A stretch of DNA of 8,555 nt, from the NCBI GenBank assembly GCA_029945495.1, contig JAQSCR010000579.1, positions 1 to 8,555 on the forward strand, in the 5' to 3' direction. Shown here in pieces: positions 1 through 5,958 of this stretch. The translations under genes were made by a program, and so were the position numbers. Numbering within the stretch: the stretch's first letter is position 1; the number at the start of each line of letters is the position of its first letter. This stretch comes from Pseudolabrys sp. Its GTDB lineage: Bacteria > Pseudomonadota > Alphaproteobacteria > Rhizobiales > Xanthobacteraceae. The notes under the pieces were generated by a model. That model searched no databases. It had not been told where the DNA came from and saw nothing but the letters and a program-made list of their open reading frames with translations.

Positions 1-1
1 C

Positions 2-607
2 GCCGACAGCATGTTGCGCTGCGGTAGCCACAAGCGCGCGCTGGTGATCGGCGCGGAAACCTTCTCCCGCATCCTCGACTGGAACGACCGCACCACCTGT
101 GTGCTGTTCGGCGACGGCGCCGGCGCCGTGGTGCTGGAAGCGCAGGAACAGCCGGGCGATACCAGCGACCGCGGCGTACTGACCACGCATCTGCGCTCGG
201 ACGGCAAGCACAAGTCCAAGCTCTATGTCGACGGCGGTCCGTCCTCGACCCAGACCGTCGGCCATCTGCGCATGGAAGGCCGTGAAGTGTTCAAGCACGC
301 GATCGCCATGATCACCGACGTGATCGAAGACGCCTTCGCGGCCACCGGCACCAGCGCCGCCGATATCGATTGGTTCGTGCCGCATCAGGCCAACAAGCGC
401 ATCATCGACGGTTCCGCGCATAAACTTGGCATATCGCCGGAAAAAGTTGTGATCACGGTCGACCGCCACGGCAATACATCGGCGGCATCGATTCCGCTGG
501 CGCTAGCCGACGCAGTCGCCGACCGGCGGATCAAGCGCGGCAACCTGATCCTGCTGGAAGCCATGGGTGGCGGCTTCACCTGGGGCTCGGCGATGCTACG
601 CTGGTGA
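2..607 (+). CDS. fabH: Beta-ketoacyl-ACP synthase III (FabH), 3' part only
   Basis: FabH condenses an acyl-CoA primer, usually acetyl-CoA, with malonyl-ACP to start type II fatty-acid synthesis in the cytoplasm. The window begins inside the gene. The frame is open from base 2 (A-D-S before the first internal Met at base 11), so about 201 C-terminal codons of a protein that normally has about 320 are present. Two of the three catalytic residues are visible: the His of WFVPHQANKR (codon 383-385) and the Asn of HGNTSAAS (codon 473-475). They lie 30 residues apart, as His244 and Asn274 do in the E. coli enzyme. The active-site Cys lies upstream of the window. The glycine-rich C-terminus (EAMGGGFTWGSAM) is typical of the family. 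In related genomes plsX usually precedes fabH, but that cannot be seen here. The identification is very secure. Confidence 0.97.
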   Translation, partial: ADSMLRCGSHKRALVIGAETFSRILDWNDRTTCVLFGDGAGAVVLEAQEQPGDTSDRGVLTTHLRSDGKHKSKLYVDGGPSSTQTVGHLRMEGREVFKHAIAMITDVIEDAFAATGTSAADIDWFVPHQANKRIIDGSAHKLGISPEKVVITVDRHGNTSAASIPLALADAVADRRIKRGNLILLEAMGGGFTWGSAMLRW

Positions 608-653
608 GGCTCCGGCCCTCATCGGGAAGTGTCACAAGTCTTAAAATCGCCCG

Positions 654-682
654 TTGACCGATGGGTGCGAAGCTAATATCGT
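654..682 (+). promoter_or_regulatory. Candidate sigma-70-type promoter for ihfA
   Basis: TTGACC at 654-659 matches the -35 consensus at five of six bases. After a 17-base spacer, TATCGT at 677-682 is a moderate -10 element. Transcription would start near base 689, leaving a leader of about 36 bases before the ihfA ATG. The site lies in the 117-base gap after fabH, so ihfA could be transcribed independently of the fatty-acid genes as well as by read-through. This is consensus matching by eye only. Confidence 0.45.
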
Positions 683-724
683 CGATAATTCATAGAGATA
701 CTTCGCCGGGGGCAGGGCTGGGCG

Positions 725-1045
725 ATGACCGGTAAAACAGTGACGCGAGCGGATTTGTGTGAAGCGGTCTACCAAAAGGTAGGTCTTTCGCGCACAGAAT
801 CGGCATCGCTCGTGGAGTTGGTCCTCAAAGAGATCACCGACTGCCTGGAGCGCGGAGAGACAGTGAAACTGTCTTCTTTCGGCTCTTTTGTCGTGCGCAA
901 AAAAGGCCAGCGTATTGGGCGTAACCCCAAGACCGGCAAGGAAGTGCCTATTTCGCCGCGGCGGGTGATGGTGTTCAAGCCATCGGCGATCCTCAAGCAG
1001 CGGATCAACGGCCACGACGTCGCCGACGAAGCGGAACACGCTTAA
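725..1045 (+). CDS. ihfA: Integration host factor subunit alpha
   Basis: This is one half of the IHF heterodimer, a nucleoid protein that bends DNA sharply at specific sites and so assists site-specific recombination, sigma-54 promoters and replication. The 106-residue protein has the full DNABII fold: an N-terminal dimerising helical part (about 5-45), then beta strands (SSFGSFVVRKK, 50-60) and the DNA-clamping arm with GRNPKTGKEVPI (65-76). Its Pro68 is the residue that intercalates in the minor groove in this family. The RRVMVFKPSAIL stretch and the downstream position next to a MerR-type gene favour the alpha subunit over IhfB or HU. It is a few residues longer than the 99-residue E. coli protein because of an acidic tail (DVADEAEHA). 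The ATG at 725 is preceded by a G-rich stretch (708-718) acting as a loose ribosome-binding region. Confidence 0.96.
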   Translation: MTGKTVTRADLCEAVYQKVGLSRTESASLVELVLKEITDCLERGETVKLSSFGSFVVRKKGQRIGRNPKTGKEVPISPRRVMVFKPSAILKQRINGHDVADEAEHA

Positions 1046-1054
1046 CAATCGCTG

Positions 1055-1073
1055 ACCGCGTTTCGGTTTTTTT
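1055..1073 (+). terminator. Weak intrinsic terminator or attenuator after ihfA
   Basis: A short stem, ACCG (1055-1058) with CGGT (1064-1067) around a five-base loop, runs directly into seven consecutive T residues (1067-1073). One more G-U pair can extend the stem. The T-run is unusual in this GC-rich region and is what makes the site notable. The stem is only 4-5 pairs, so termination is probably partial. It lies 10 bases after the ihfA stop and 42 bases before the regulator start. Confidence 0.35.
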
Positions 1074-1098
1074 CAGTCAATGCGTTTCTAGTTTCAGC

Positions 1099-1104
1099 AG
1101 GGAG
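1099..1104 (+). promoter_or_regulatory. Ribosome-binding site supporting the TTG start at 1115
   Basis: AGGGAG lies 10 bases upstream of the TTG codon at 1115-1117. No in-frame ATG or GTG lies upstream of the MerR helix-turn-helix, and the next downstream candidate (GTG at 1157) would cut into its first helix. The TTG with this site is therefore the preferred start. Confidence 0.55.
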
Positions 1105-1114
1105 TAGGGCCGCT

Positions 1115-1822
1115 TTGGATAACAAGGCGCCGGACGCATTTCGCACCATCAGTGAAGTGGCAGACGAACTCGATCTGCCGCAACACGTGCTGCGTTTTTG
1201 GGAAAGCCGCTTCCGCGAAATCAAGCCGATGAAGCGCGGCGGCGGCCGGCGCTATTACCGGCCGGAAGACGTCGACCTGCTGCGCGGCATCCGCCACCTT
1301 TTATACGGTGAGGGCTACACCATCCGCGGCGTGCAGCGCATCTTGCGCGAGCAGAGCGTCGGCTTCGTGCAGGCGGTCTGGCAGGAGGGCGCGCCGCAGC
1401 CGCCACATATTTCAGGCGATGAGGACGCTGTCGACGAAGCGCCTGAGGTTGTCGATGACGCCGACGCGCTCGAGGAGCCGCGCGGCGAATCACCCGGTTT
1501 GCGCGAACGCCTGACCTCGCTGATCGGCCGCGATTTCGGCGACCGCAACGAGACGCCCGGCGACCGCCGCGATCCGCCGCTGCACGGCGCGCCGGTGCCG
1601 CGCGTCGATCCGGCCGACCGCGCGATCTTCGATGTCGATGCGCCGCGGATGACGCAGCCTGCGGTTATGCCGCCGCCGATGCGCGCCGCGCCTGTGGCTG
1701 CAACGCCCAGTGGGCCCGCCGGCGGCGTGAGCCGCGACCATCTTCACAAACTGCATGCGGCGCTGCATGAGTTGGTCGAATGCCGCAAGCTGATCGACGG
1801 CGCGATGGCGCCGGAAAAATAA
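1115..1822 (+). CDS. MerR-family transcriptional regulator, ihfA-linked
   Basis: This is a 235-residue DNA-binding protein with a MerR-type winged helix-turn-helix at about residues 11-79. It shows the recognition start TISEVADELDLPQHVLRFWE, the basic RGGGRRYYRPEDV wing and the YTIRGVQRIL helix. Usual MerR proteins follow this with a dimerising coiled coil and an effector pocket with Cys residues. Here residues about 92-205 are instead acidic, then Arg/Pro/Ala-rich and probably disordered. A short helical C-terminus (VSRDHLHKLHAALHELVECRKLID, about 206-229) is predicted to pack or dimerise. No metal-binding Cys cluster is visible. The gene starts with TTG, 69 bases after ihfA, and is likely read from the same transcript through a leaky terminator. 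The MerR fold is clear, but the targets and inducer are unknown. Its position next to ihfA suggests a housekeeping role rather than metal resistance, which is inference. Confidence 0.9.
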   Translation: MDNKAPDAFRTISEVADELDLPQHVLRFWESRFREIKPMKRGGGRRYYRPEDVDLLRGIRHLLYGEGYTIRGVQRILREQSVGFVQAVWQEGAPQPPHISGDEDAVDEAPEVVDDADALEEPRGESPGLRERLTSLIGRDFGDRNETPGDRRDPPLHGAPVPRVDPADRAIFDVDAPRMTQPAVMPPPMRAAPVAATPSGPAGGVSRDHLHKLHAALHELVECRKLIDGAMAPEK

Positions 1823-1838
1823 TTCCGCCGAGTGCGAT

Positions 1839-1865
1839 GCGGTTCAAGCGCCCAGTTTGAGCCGC
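1839..1865 (+). other. Inverted repeat in the gap after the MerR gene
   Basis: A nine-pair stem with one G-T wobble forms between 1839-1847 (GCGGTTCAA) and 1857-1865 (TTGAGCCGC), with a nine-base loop. It starts 17 bases after the regulator stop. No T-run follows, so it is not a classical intrinsic terminator. It may be an mRNA 3'-end stabiliser, a Rho-dependent pause element or chance. The rest of the 1823-1952 gap shows no clear promoter for the next gene. Confidence 0.35.
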
Positions 1866-1952
1866 GCCTTGGCGTCCGCTCTAGCGGCGTGATAGGCAAG
1901 GCCGCACATTATCTGACCTTCTCCATCGACCAATATTCGGGACATTAGCGAC

Positions 1953-2732
1953 ATGACTGCGACGGACGTACTGCTCGTCGAGCATCCTTCGGACGATATC
2001 GTCGTCCTGCGGCTCAACCGGCCGCAGGTGCGCAATGCGCTGAACCTGCAAGTGCGCAAGCAACTGGCCGAAGTAGTCCTGCGCTATGGCGCCGACGCCA
2101 AAACGCGCTGCCTGGTCATCACCGGCTCCGACACGGCATTTGCCGCCGGCGCCGACATTACCGAAATGGCAGGTGACGGCCCGGTCGAGGTGATGGTGCG
2201 CAACGTGCAGCAATACGGGCAAACAATCATGAATTGCCCGAAGCCGGTGATCGCCGCGGTCGAAGGCTTTGCGCTCGGCGGCGGGCTTGAGCTGGCGCTC
2301 TGCGCCGACATCATCGTTGCCGGCGACGGCGCCAAGTTGGCTTTCCCGGAGGTGAAGCTCGGTATTCTGGCCGGCGGCGGCGGCACCCAGAAACTGGCGC
2401 GGCTGGTCGGGCGCCAGCGCGCCATGCTGCTCTTGATGACCGGCCGCATGTTCAGCGCGGCGGAAGCGCTGGCCATGGGCGTGGTCGGCGAGGTCGTGCC
2501 GGCGGGACAAGCGCTGACGCGCACCCTCGAACTGGCGCGCGAGATCGCCGCCATGCCGCCGATTTCGATCCAGCAGATCAAGGAAATCGTCAATACCGGG
2601 CTGAACGCGCCGCTCGAGGCCGCGCTGATGCTGGAGCGCAAGGCGTTCCAGTTGCAGTTTGCCACGCGCGACCAGAAGGAAGGCATGAAGGCCTTCCTCG
2701 AAAAGCGCAAACCGAACTACGAAGGTAAGTAA
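1953..2732 (+). CDS. Enoyl-CoA hydratase/isomerase family protein (probable enoyl-CoA hydratase)
   Basis: This 259-residue crotonase-fold enzyme is predicted to add water across 2-enoyl-CoA to give (3S)-3-hydroxyacyl-CoA, the second step of beta-oxidation. The oxyanion-hole region FAAGADI is at 63-69 and the second one, ALGGGLELALCADI, at 107-120. Glu113 aligns with rat mitochondrial Glu144, and Glu133 in FPEVKLG aligns with Glu164. Having both acids argues for a true hydratase rather than an isomerase or a non-catalytic relative. GGGGTQKLARLVG (141-153) and the C-terminal FLEKRKP are family hallmarks. The length is that of stand-alone hydratases such as PaaF, mitochondrial ECHS1 and EchA. 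Upstream there is only a weak ribosome-binding sequence. Its stop is one base before the next start, so it is coupled to the dehydrogenase that uses its product. The acyl chain (general fatty acid, or 2,3-dehydroadipyl-CoA as in phenylacetate breakdown) cannot be told from sequence alone. Confidence 0.94.
   Translation: MTATDVLLVEHPSDDIVVLRLNRPQVRNALNLQVRKQLAEVVLRYGADAKTRCLVITGSDTAFAAGADITEMAGDGPVEVMVRNVQQYGQTIMNCPKPVIAAVEGFALGGGLELALCADIIVAGDGAKLAFPEVKLGILAGGGGTQKLARLVGRQRAMLLLMTGRMFSAAEALAMGVVGEVVPAGQALTRTLELAREIAAMPPISIQQIKEIVNTGLNAPLEAALMLERKAFQLQFATRDQKEGMKAFLEKRKPNYEGK
2721..2725 (+). promoter_or_regulatory. Ribosome-binding site for the GTG-started dehydrogenase gene
   Basis: GAAGG lies inside the last codons of the hydratase gene, eight bases before the GTG at 2734. 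With the two frames separated by a single base, this fits translational coupling and supports GTG 2734 as the start. The Rossmann-fold strand begins only about ten residues later, leaving no room for a downstream start. Confidence 0.6.
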
Positions 2733-2733
2733 C

Positions 2734-4254
2734 GTGACGATCAATCTCGACAGGCCGGACCTCATCGTCGCGGTCATCGGCGCCGGCGCCATGGGGCGCG
2801 GCATTGCCCAGGTCTGCGCCCAGGCCGGTCTTTCCACCTTGCTGTTCGACGCGCGCGACGGCGCGGTCGCTGAGGCCTTTGCCGCGGTCGACAAGGGACT
2901 TGATGGCCAGGTCGCCAAGGGCCGCATGAGCGCGGACGACAAAGCCGGCGTCATGCGCAGGCTCAAGCCGATGGCGTCGCTCGCCGATGCGGCATCGGCC
3001 GGTCTGGTGATCGAGGCGATCGTCGAGGACCTCGCGGTCAAGCGCGATCTGTTTCGCACGCTGGAAAAACATCTCGCGGCCGACGCGGTGATCGCGACCA
3101 ACACCTCGTCGTTGTCGGTGACCGAAATCGCCGCCGGCTGCGACCGGCCGCAACGCGTCGGCGGCCTGCATTTCTTCAATCCGCCGCCGGTGATGAAGCT
3201 GGTCGAAGTCATTGGCGGCTTGCGCAGCGATCCGAACCTTGTCGCCGCGCTGCTGGCGTTTTCGCGCCGCATCGGCAAGCAGCCGATCGTCGCCACCGAT
3301 ACGCCGGGCTTTGTCGTCAATCATGCGGGCCGCGCTTACGGGCCCGAAGCGTTGCGCATCGTCGGCCAGGGCATCGCCAGTCCGGGCGATGTCGACGTTC
3401 TGATGAAGGAAGCCGCCGGTTTCCGCATGGGGCCGTTCGAACTGCTCGATCTGGTCGGCGGCGATGTCACCCATGCGGTGATGGAAAGCATTTACGACCG
3501 CTATTACGGCGAACCGATGTATCAGCCGTCGGCGCAGATGGCGGTGCGTGTCGCCGGCGGCCTGCTTGGTCGCAAGACCGGACGTGGCTTCTATGATTAT
3601 GCCGCCGCGTCGGCGGCGAGCGCGCCGCTGCTTTCGGTTGCGCCGCAGCCCAGGCCGGCTTCGGTCTGGATCGCCGACGAAGACGGCGGCGGCGAACTCG
3701 CCTCGCTGCTCAACGCGGCCGGCATTTCGGCAAACGTCGGCGGCGCGCCGGGCGCGCAGCCTGTCTATTTTGTGACGCCGCTCGGCGAGGATTGCACCGG
3801 CGCCGCGCTGCGGCTCAAGCTCGATCCGGCGCGCACCGTGGCGGTCGATAGGCTCGGCCGCTTCACGGGCCGATACACGGTGATGAAAAATCCGCTCACC
3901 ACGCCGGCCGCATTCGGCGCCGCCGTCGCAGCCTTGCAGGCGACCGGCGCGCCGGTCACAGCGATTAACGACAGCACCGGATTCGTGGTGCAACGCCTGC
4001 TCGCGATGATCGTCAATGTCGGCTGCCGCATCGCCGAACTGCGGGTGGCGGCGCCTACCGACATCGATAGCGGTGTCGAGCTCGGGCTCAATTATCCGAA
4101 GGGGCCGCTGGCGTTCGGTGACTTTTTGGGACCGGCGCGGGTGCTGGCCGTGCTCGACGCCATGCAGGCGGCGACCCATGACCCGAAATACCGGGCGACC
4201 GCGTGGCTGCGCCGGCGGGCTATGCTGGGTGTGTCGCTGTATACGCCGGACTAA
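2734..4254 (+). CDS. 3-hydroxyacyl-CoA dehydrogenase, PaaH/PaaC type with duplicated C-terminal domain
   Basis: This 506-residue enzyme oxidises (3S)-hydroxyacyl-CoA to 3-ketoacyl-CoA with NAD+, the step after the hydratase encoded just upstream. The N-terminal Rossmann domain carries VAVIGAGAMGRGIA (12-25; Gly16, Gly18, Gly21) with acidic Asp39 at the end of the second strand, as in NAD-dependent forms. Catalytic residues align with the human enzyme: Ser125 in NTSSLS, His146 in GLHFFNP, Glu158 in KLVEVI and Asn196 in PGFVVNH. The His-to-Glu (12) and His-to-Asn (50) spacings are exact. A first 3HCDH C-terminal domain covers about 192-290. After an Ala/Pro-rich linker and a small Rossmann-like middle part (about 310-400), a second 3HCDH domain (about 413-505) carries LGLNYPKGPLAFGD. 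This architecture and length match PaaH/PaaC, the 3-hydroxyadipyl-CoA dehydrogenase of phenylacetate catabolism. No other paa gene is in view, so the substrate may equally be ordinary acyl chains. Confidence 0.93.
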   Translation: MTINLDRPDLIVAVIGAGAMGRGIAQVCAQAGLSTLLFDARDGAVAEAFAAVDKGLDGQVAKGRMSADDKAGVMRRLKPMASLADAASAGLVIEAIVEDLAVKRDLFRTLEKHLAADAVIATNTSSLSVTEIAAGCDRPQRVGGLHFFNPPPVMKLVEVIGGLRSDPNLVAALLAFSRRIGKQPIVATDTPGFVVNHAGRAYGPEALRIVGQGIASPGDVDVLMKEAAGFRMGPFELLDLVGGDVTHAVMESIYDRYYGEPMYQPSAQMAVRVAGGLLGRKTGRGFYDYAAASAASAPLLSVAPQPRPASVWIADEDGGGELASLLNAAGISANVGGAPGAQPVYFVTPLGEDCTGAALRLKLDPARTVAVDRLGRFTGRYTVMKNPLTTPAAFGAAVAALQATGAPVTAINDSTGFVVQRLLAMIVNVGCRIAELRVAAPTDIDSGVELGLNYPKGPLAFGDFLGPARVLAVLDAMQAATHDPKYRATAWLRRRAMLGVSLYTPD

Positions 4255-4281
4255 GGTTTGCGCCTGATACCCGGGCCAAGG

Positions 4282-4310
4282 TTGCGCGGCCGGGGGCGCG
4301 CCCCTATAAC
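4282..4310 (+). promoter_or_regulatory. Promoter of the tRNA-Pro gene
   Basis: TTGCGC at 4282-4287 and TATAAC at 4305-4310 are separated by exactly 17 bases. Transcription would start near 4317, only about five bases before the mature tRNA. The bases just after the -10 (CCCCGA) form a GC-rich discriminator of the kind associated with stringent, growth-rate-controlled stable-RNA promoters. Confidence 0.6.
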
Positions 4311-4321
4311 CCCGAAACGGT

Positions 4322-4399
4322 CGGGGCGTAGCGCAGCCCGGTTAGCGCACTTGTCTGGGAGACAAGGGGTCGTGAGTTCAAATCTCGCCGCCCCGACCA
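4322..4399 (+). tRNA. tRNA-Pro, anticodon GGG (reads CCC/CCU)
   Basis: A complete cloverleaf can be drawn by hand. The acceptor stem 4322-4328 pairs with 4389-4395 over seven perfect base pairs. The D stem GCGC (4331-4334) pairs with 4345-4348 around a ten-base loop. The anticodon stem CTTGT (4350-4354) pairs with 4362-4366, with loop CTGGGAG. The T stem 4372-4376 pairs with 4384-4388 (one wobble) around the TTCAAAT loop. The anticodon at 4357-4359 is GGG. The discriminator base is A4396 and the CCA end is encoded (4397-4399). The gene lies 67 bases after the dehydrogenase stop and converges on the flippase gene, leaving 41 bases between them. tRNA 3' ends are common integration targets, but no integrase or repeated tRNA end is visible in the window. 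Confidence 0.97.
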
Positions 4400-4405
4400 A
4401 TTTAT

Positions 4406-4422
4406 CTTTATAATCAATAAAG
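4406..4422. terminator. AT-rich hairpin between tRNA-Pro and the flippase gene
   Basis: CTTTAT (4406-4411) and ATAAAG (4417-4422) form a six-pair AT-rich stem around a five-base loop. It is the only inverted repeat seen in the 41 bases between the tRNA CCA end and the convergent flippase stop. It could slow polymerase coming from either side, but the stem is weak and no clean T-run follows on either strand. Treat it as a tentative bidirectional terminator. Confidence 0.25.
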
Positions 4423-4440
4423 TAGCGGGCGGATCGCGCA

Positions 4441-5790
4441 TTACACGTGCCCTTGCGCCGCGATCCGGAACGGCTTGCGCACCACATAGGCGATGTAGAG
4501 CCCGGCGCCGGCGATATAGACTGCCGTATAGGCGCCGATAAAGCCGACAATGTCGAAGCCGGCGACATAGACGATCCCGGTCATCGTCGCCATCGCCACC
4601 ACCAGGAAGGTAGCGACCCGGGCGATCTCGCGGAAAAAGCCGGTGTGCTGCAGCAGGCAGCTGGCGACGTTCTGGATCATGTTGGCGATCAAGAGCACGA
4701 TCAAGATCGGAATGACCGAAGCCGGCACCGTGGCGGCGGGCCCGAGCAGCACAGCAAACACACGGTCGCCGGCAAACCACAAAAGCGCGCACAGCGCCAC
4801 GGTCGGAATGGCGCACAGCACCGTTGCCAACAATGTCGCCTTTTTGAGTGTCGCGGCATCGCGCTCGGCGAAGGCGCGAGTCTGGCGCGGCACCAGCGGA
4901 TCGAGCCCGGCGGCATAGATCAGGGTCGCGCCGCGGAAGATCTTGAACACGGTGTCGAGAATGATGGTCGGCGCGCCTAACCCGAACATCAGCGGCACCA
5001 CCATGTAGGGGAAATTATAGACCGTCAGTTCGGCCATGGCGTAATTGCCGCTGCGCAGGAGTTCGGTACGGTTGCCGCGCCAGAAGGCGGTCAGGGCGGC
5101 GAAAACCCCAGTGATCTGCAGCGCCAGCGCGCCCTTGCGCACCAGGCGCGCAATGCAGGCGGCCAAAACGACGAACCACAGCAGATTGGCAAGCAGCATG
5201 CTGATGAAGATCGGCAGTCCGATCAGCATACCCAGGATCAGCGCGATGTGCCCGACGCGGCGCACCGCTTCCAGCGTCTCGAACGCAATGAATTCGTCGA
5301 CCGCGTTGCTGACATTGCGCAGCGGAAACCAGACCAGGTTGAGCGCCGAGAAGCTGAAGAACAGCGCGCACTCCGCCGCCCGTCCGAGATTGACCGACGG
5401 CCTTGCCGCCATCACCGCGAAGCAGAGCAGGCTGCCGGTCAGCACGATCAGCCCGTAAAGCAGCACGACCGCGCTCGACTGCGCCGGAACGGCTGGCTCG
5501 GTGCTGGCGGTGAGGTGCCGTTCGCGCTGGCGCACGTACAGAATCTTGGCGGCGCCGAGATCGAATAGCCAGAGCGAGAGCCCGAAGGTGCCGATCAGAA
5601 TGAAGATCGAGAAGTCCTGCGGATTGAGCACGCGCGCGAACACGAAAGTTTGCACCAATCCGCCGGCGATCGCGGCAGCAGCGGTGGACGCGCGCAGTAC
5701 GAAATAGCGCGGCGACAGCAGACCGGCGAGCGCACGCAGCGGCCGCTGCAGGACGGACTTCGGGGCAAGGGCAGTGGCGTGCGAATTCAT
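4441..5790 (-). CDS. Wzx-like polysaccharide flippase (MATE/MVF-type membrane protein)
   Basis: This 449-residue, strongly hydrophobic protein is predicted to span the inner membrane about 12 times (roughly 34-54, 59-79, 107-127, 139-157, 179-198, 198-215, 250-270, 280-296, 318-340, 358-380, 391-411, 413-436). After a short cytoplasmic N-terminus it has ASTAAAAIAGGLVQTFVFARVLNPQDFSIF-like character, meaning an amphipathic first helix followed by an A-R-x-L-x-P/D-x-x-F/Y turn that is typical of Wzx/RfbX-type lipid-linked oligosaccharide flippases. Such proteins move undecaprenyl-linked glycans across the membrane. Sequence within this family is poorly conserved, so the glycan cannot be inferred. 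The ATG at 5788-5790 has AAGG seven bases upstream on the minus strand (5798-5801), a good start. Its neighbours, a glycosyltransferase, a methyltransferase and an O-antigen-ligase-like gene, support a surface-polysaccharide role. A multidrug transporter of the same superfamily is a less likely alternative. Confidence 0.82.
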   Translation of the reverse strand: MNSHATALAPKSVLQRPLRALAGLLSPRYFVLRASTAAAAIAGGLVQTFVFARVLNPQDFSIFILIGTFGLSLWLFDLGAAKILYVRQRERHLTASTEPAVPAQSSAVVLLYGLIVLTGSLLCFAVMAARPSVNLGRAAECALFFSFSALNLVWFPLRNVSNAVDEFIAFETLEAVRRVGHIALILGMLIGLPIFISMLLANLLWFVVLAACIARLVRKGALALQITGVFAALTAFWRGNRTELLRSGNYAMAELTVYNFPYMVVPLMFGLGAPTIILDTVFKIFRGATLIYAAGLDPLVPRQTRAFAERDAATLKKATLLATVLCAIPTVALCALLWFAGDRVFAVLLGPAATVPASVIPILIVLLIANMIQNVASCLLQHTGFFREIARVATFLVVAMATMTGIVYVAGFDIVGFIGAYTAVYIAGAGLYIAYVVRKPFRIAAQGHV

Positions 5791-5829
5791 CCGCCGACCT
5801 TAAGCGGGAGCGAGGCATTTTTCGCTTAA

Positions 5830-5857
5830 AGATTATGGTGAATAAAACCTCACCCAA
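5830..5857 (-). promoter_or_regulatory. Candidate flippase promoter with an embedded inverted repeat
   Basis: Read on the minus strand, TTGGGT (5852-5857) and TAATCT (5830-5835) are separated by 16 bases, in the AT-rich part of the divergent gap between the flippase and glycosyltransferase genes. The spacer contains the dyad GGTGA-N8-TCACC (5837-5841 and 5850-5854, plus-strand reading), which could be an operator. The promoter match is moderate and was found by eye. No equally good promoter was found for the rightward glycosyltransferase. Confidence 0.35.
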
Positions 5858-5945
5858 ATCGTGAAGAAGTGACCCAGTCCACTTAAGGGAATCTTGGGCA
5901 GGTGTCCGGCATAGTGCGCCTAAGGGGATCCCGTGACGGGACGAG

Positions 5946-5950
5946 TAGGG
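5946..5950 (+). promoter_or_regulatory. Ribosome-binding site supporting the glycosyltransferase start at 5959
   Basis: TAGGG lies eight bases before the ATG at 5959. The earlier in-frame GTG at 5902 has only AAGGGA 11 bases away and would add 19 residues of Arg/Gly/Ser-rich sequence unlike a GT2 start. The later ATG at 5980 has no purine-rich stretch before it. The site therefore favours 5959. Confidence 0.5.
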
Positions 5951-5958
5951 CGACGGTG

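Noticed and set aside
603..623. Hairpin overlapping the fabH stop codon (GGTGAGG with CCTCATC)
   Set aside because: It has seven pairs including a wobble, no T-run follows and it includes coding bases, so there is not enough to call a terminator.
1881..3320. 479-codon minus-strand open frame
   Set aside because: It lies antisense to the hydratase and dehydrogenase genes, which have clear catalytic motifs. The composition is Arg/Ser/His-rich without any domain, as expected from a GC-rich shadow frame.
2590..4179. 529-codon minus-strand open frame
   Set aside because: It is longer than the real dehydrogenase but is Arg/His/Gly-repetitive with no recognisable motif, and it covers a gene whose Rossmann and catalytic residues are intact. 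It is a shadow frame caused by high GC.
4400..4440. Attachment-site repeat next to the tRNA
   Set aside because: I looked for a second copy of the tRNA 3' end in the window and found none. Any claim of an integrated element would need sequence beyond the window.
4251..4816. Two minus-strand open frames over the tRNA whose translations contain ARFELTTPCLPDK-like and RDLNSRPLVSQTSALTGL-like sequence
   Set aside because: These are the well-known false proteins obtained by translating the antisense of a tRNA gene. They overlap the flippase gene in another frame and have no start signals.
5015..5857. 280-codon minus-strand frame overlapping the flippase gene
   Set aside because: Same strand but different frame, giving an Arg/Ala-rich non-membrane translation. 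The flippase frame shows regular hydrophobic helices and a good ribosome-binding site.
5902..5958. Extended glycosyltransferase start at GTG 5902
   Set aside because: It adds 19 residues lacking family character, with poorer ribosome-binding spacing than the ATG at 5959. Not excluded, only less likely.
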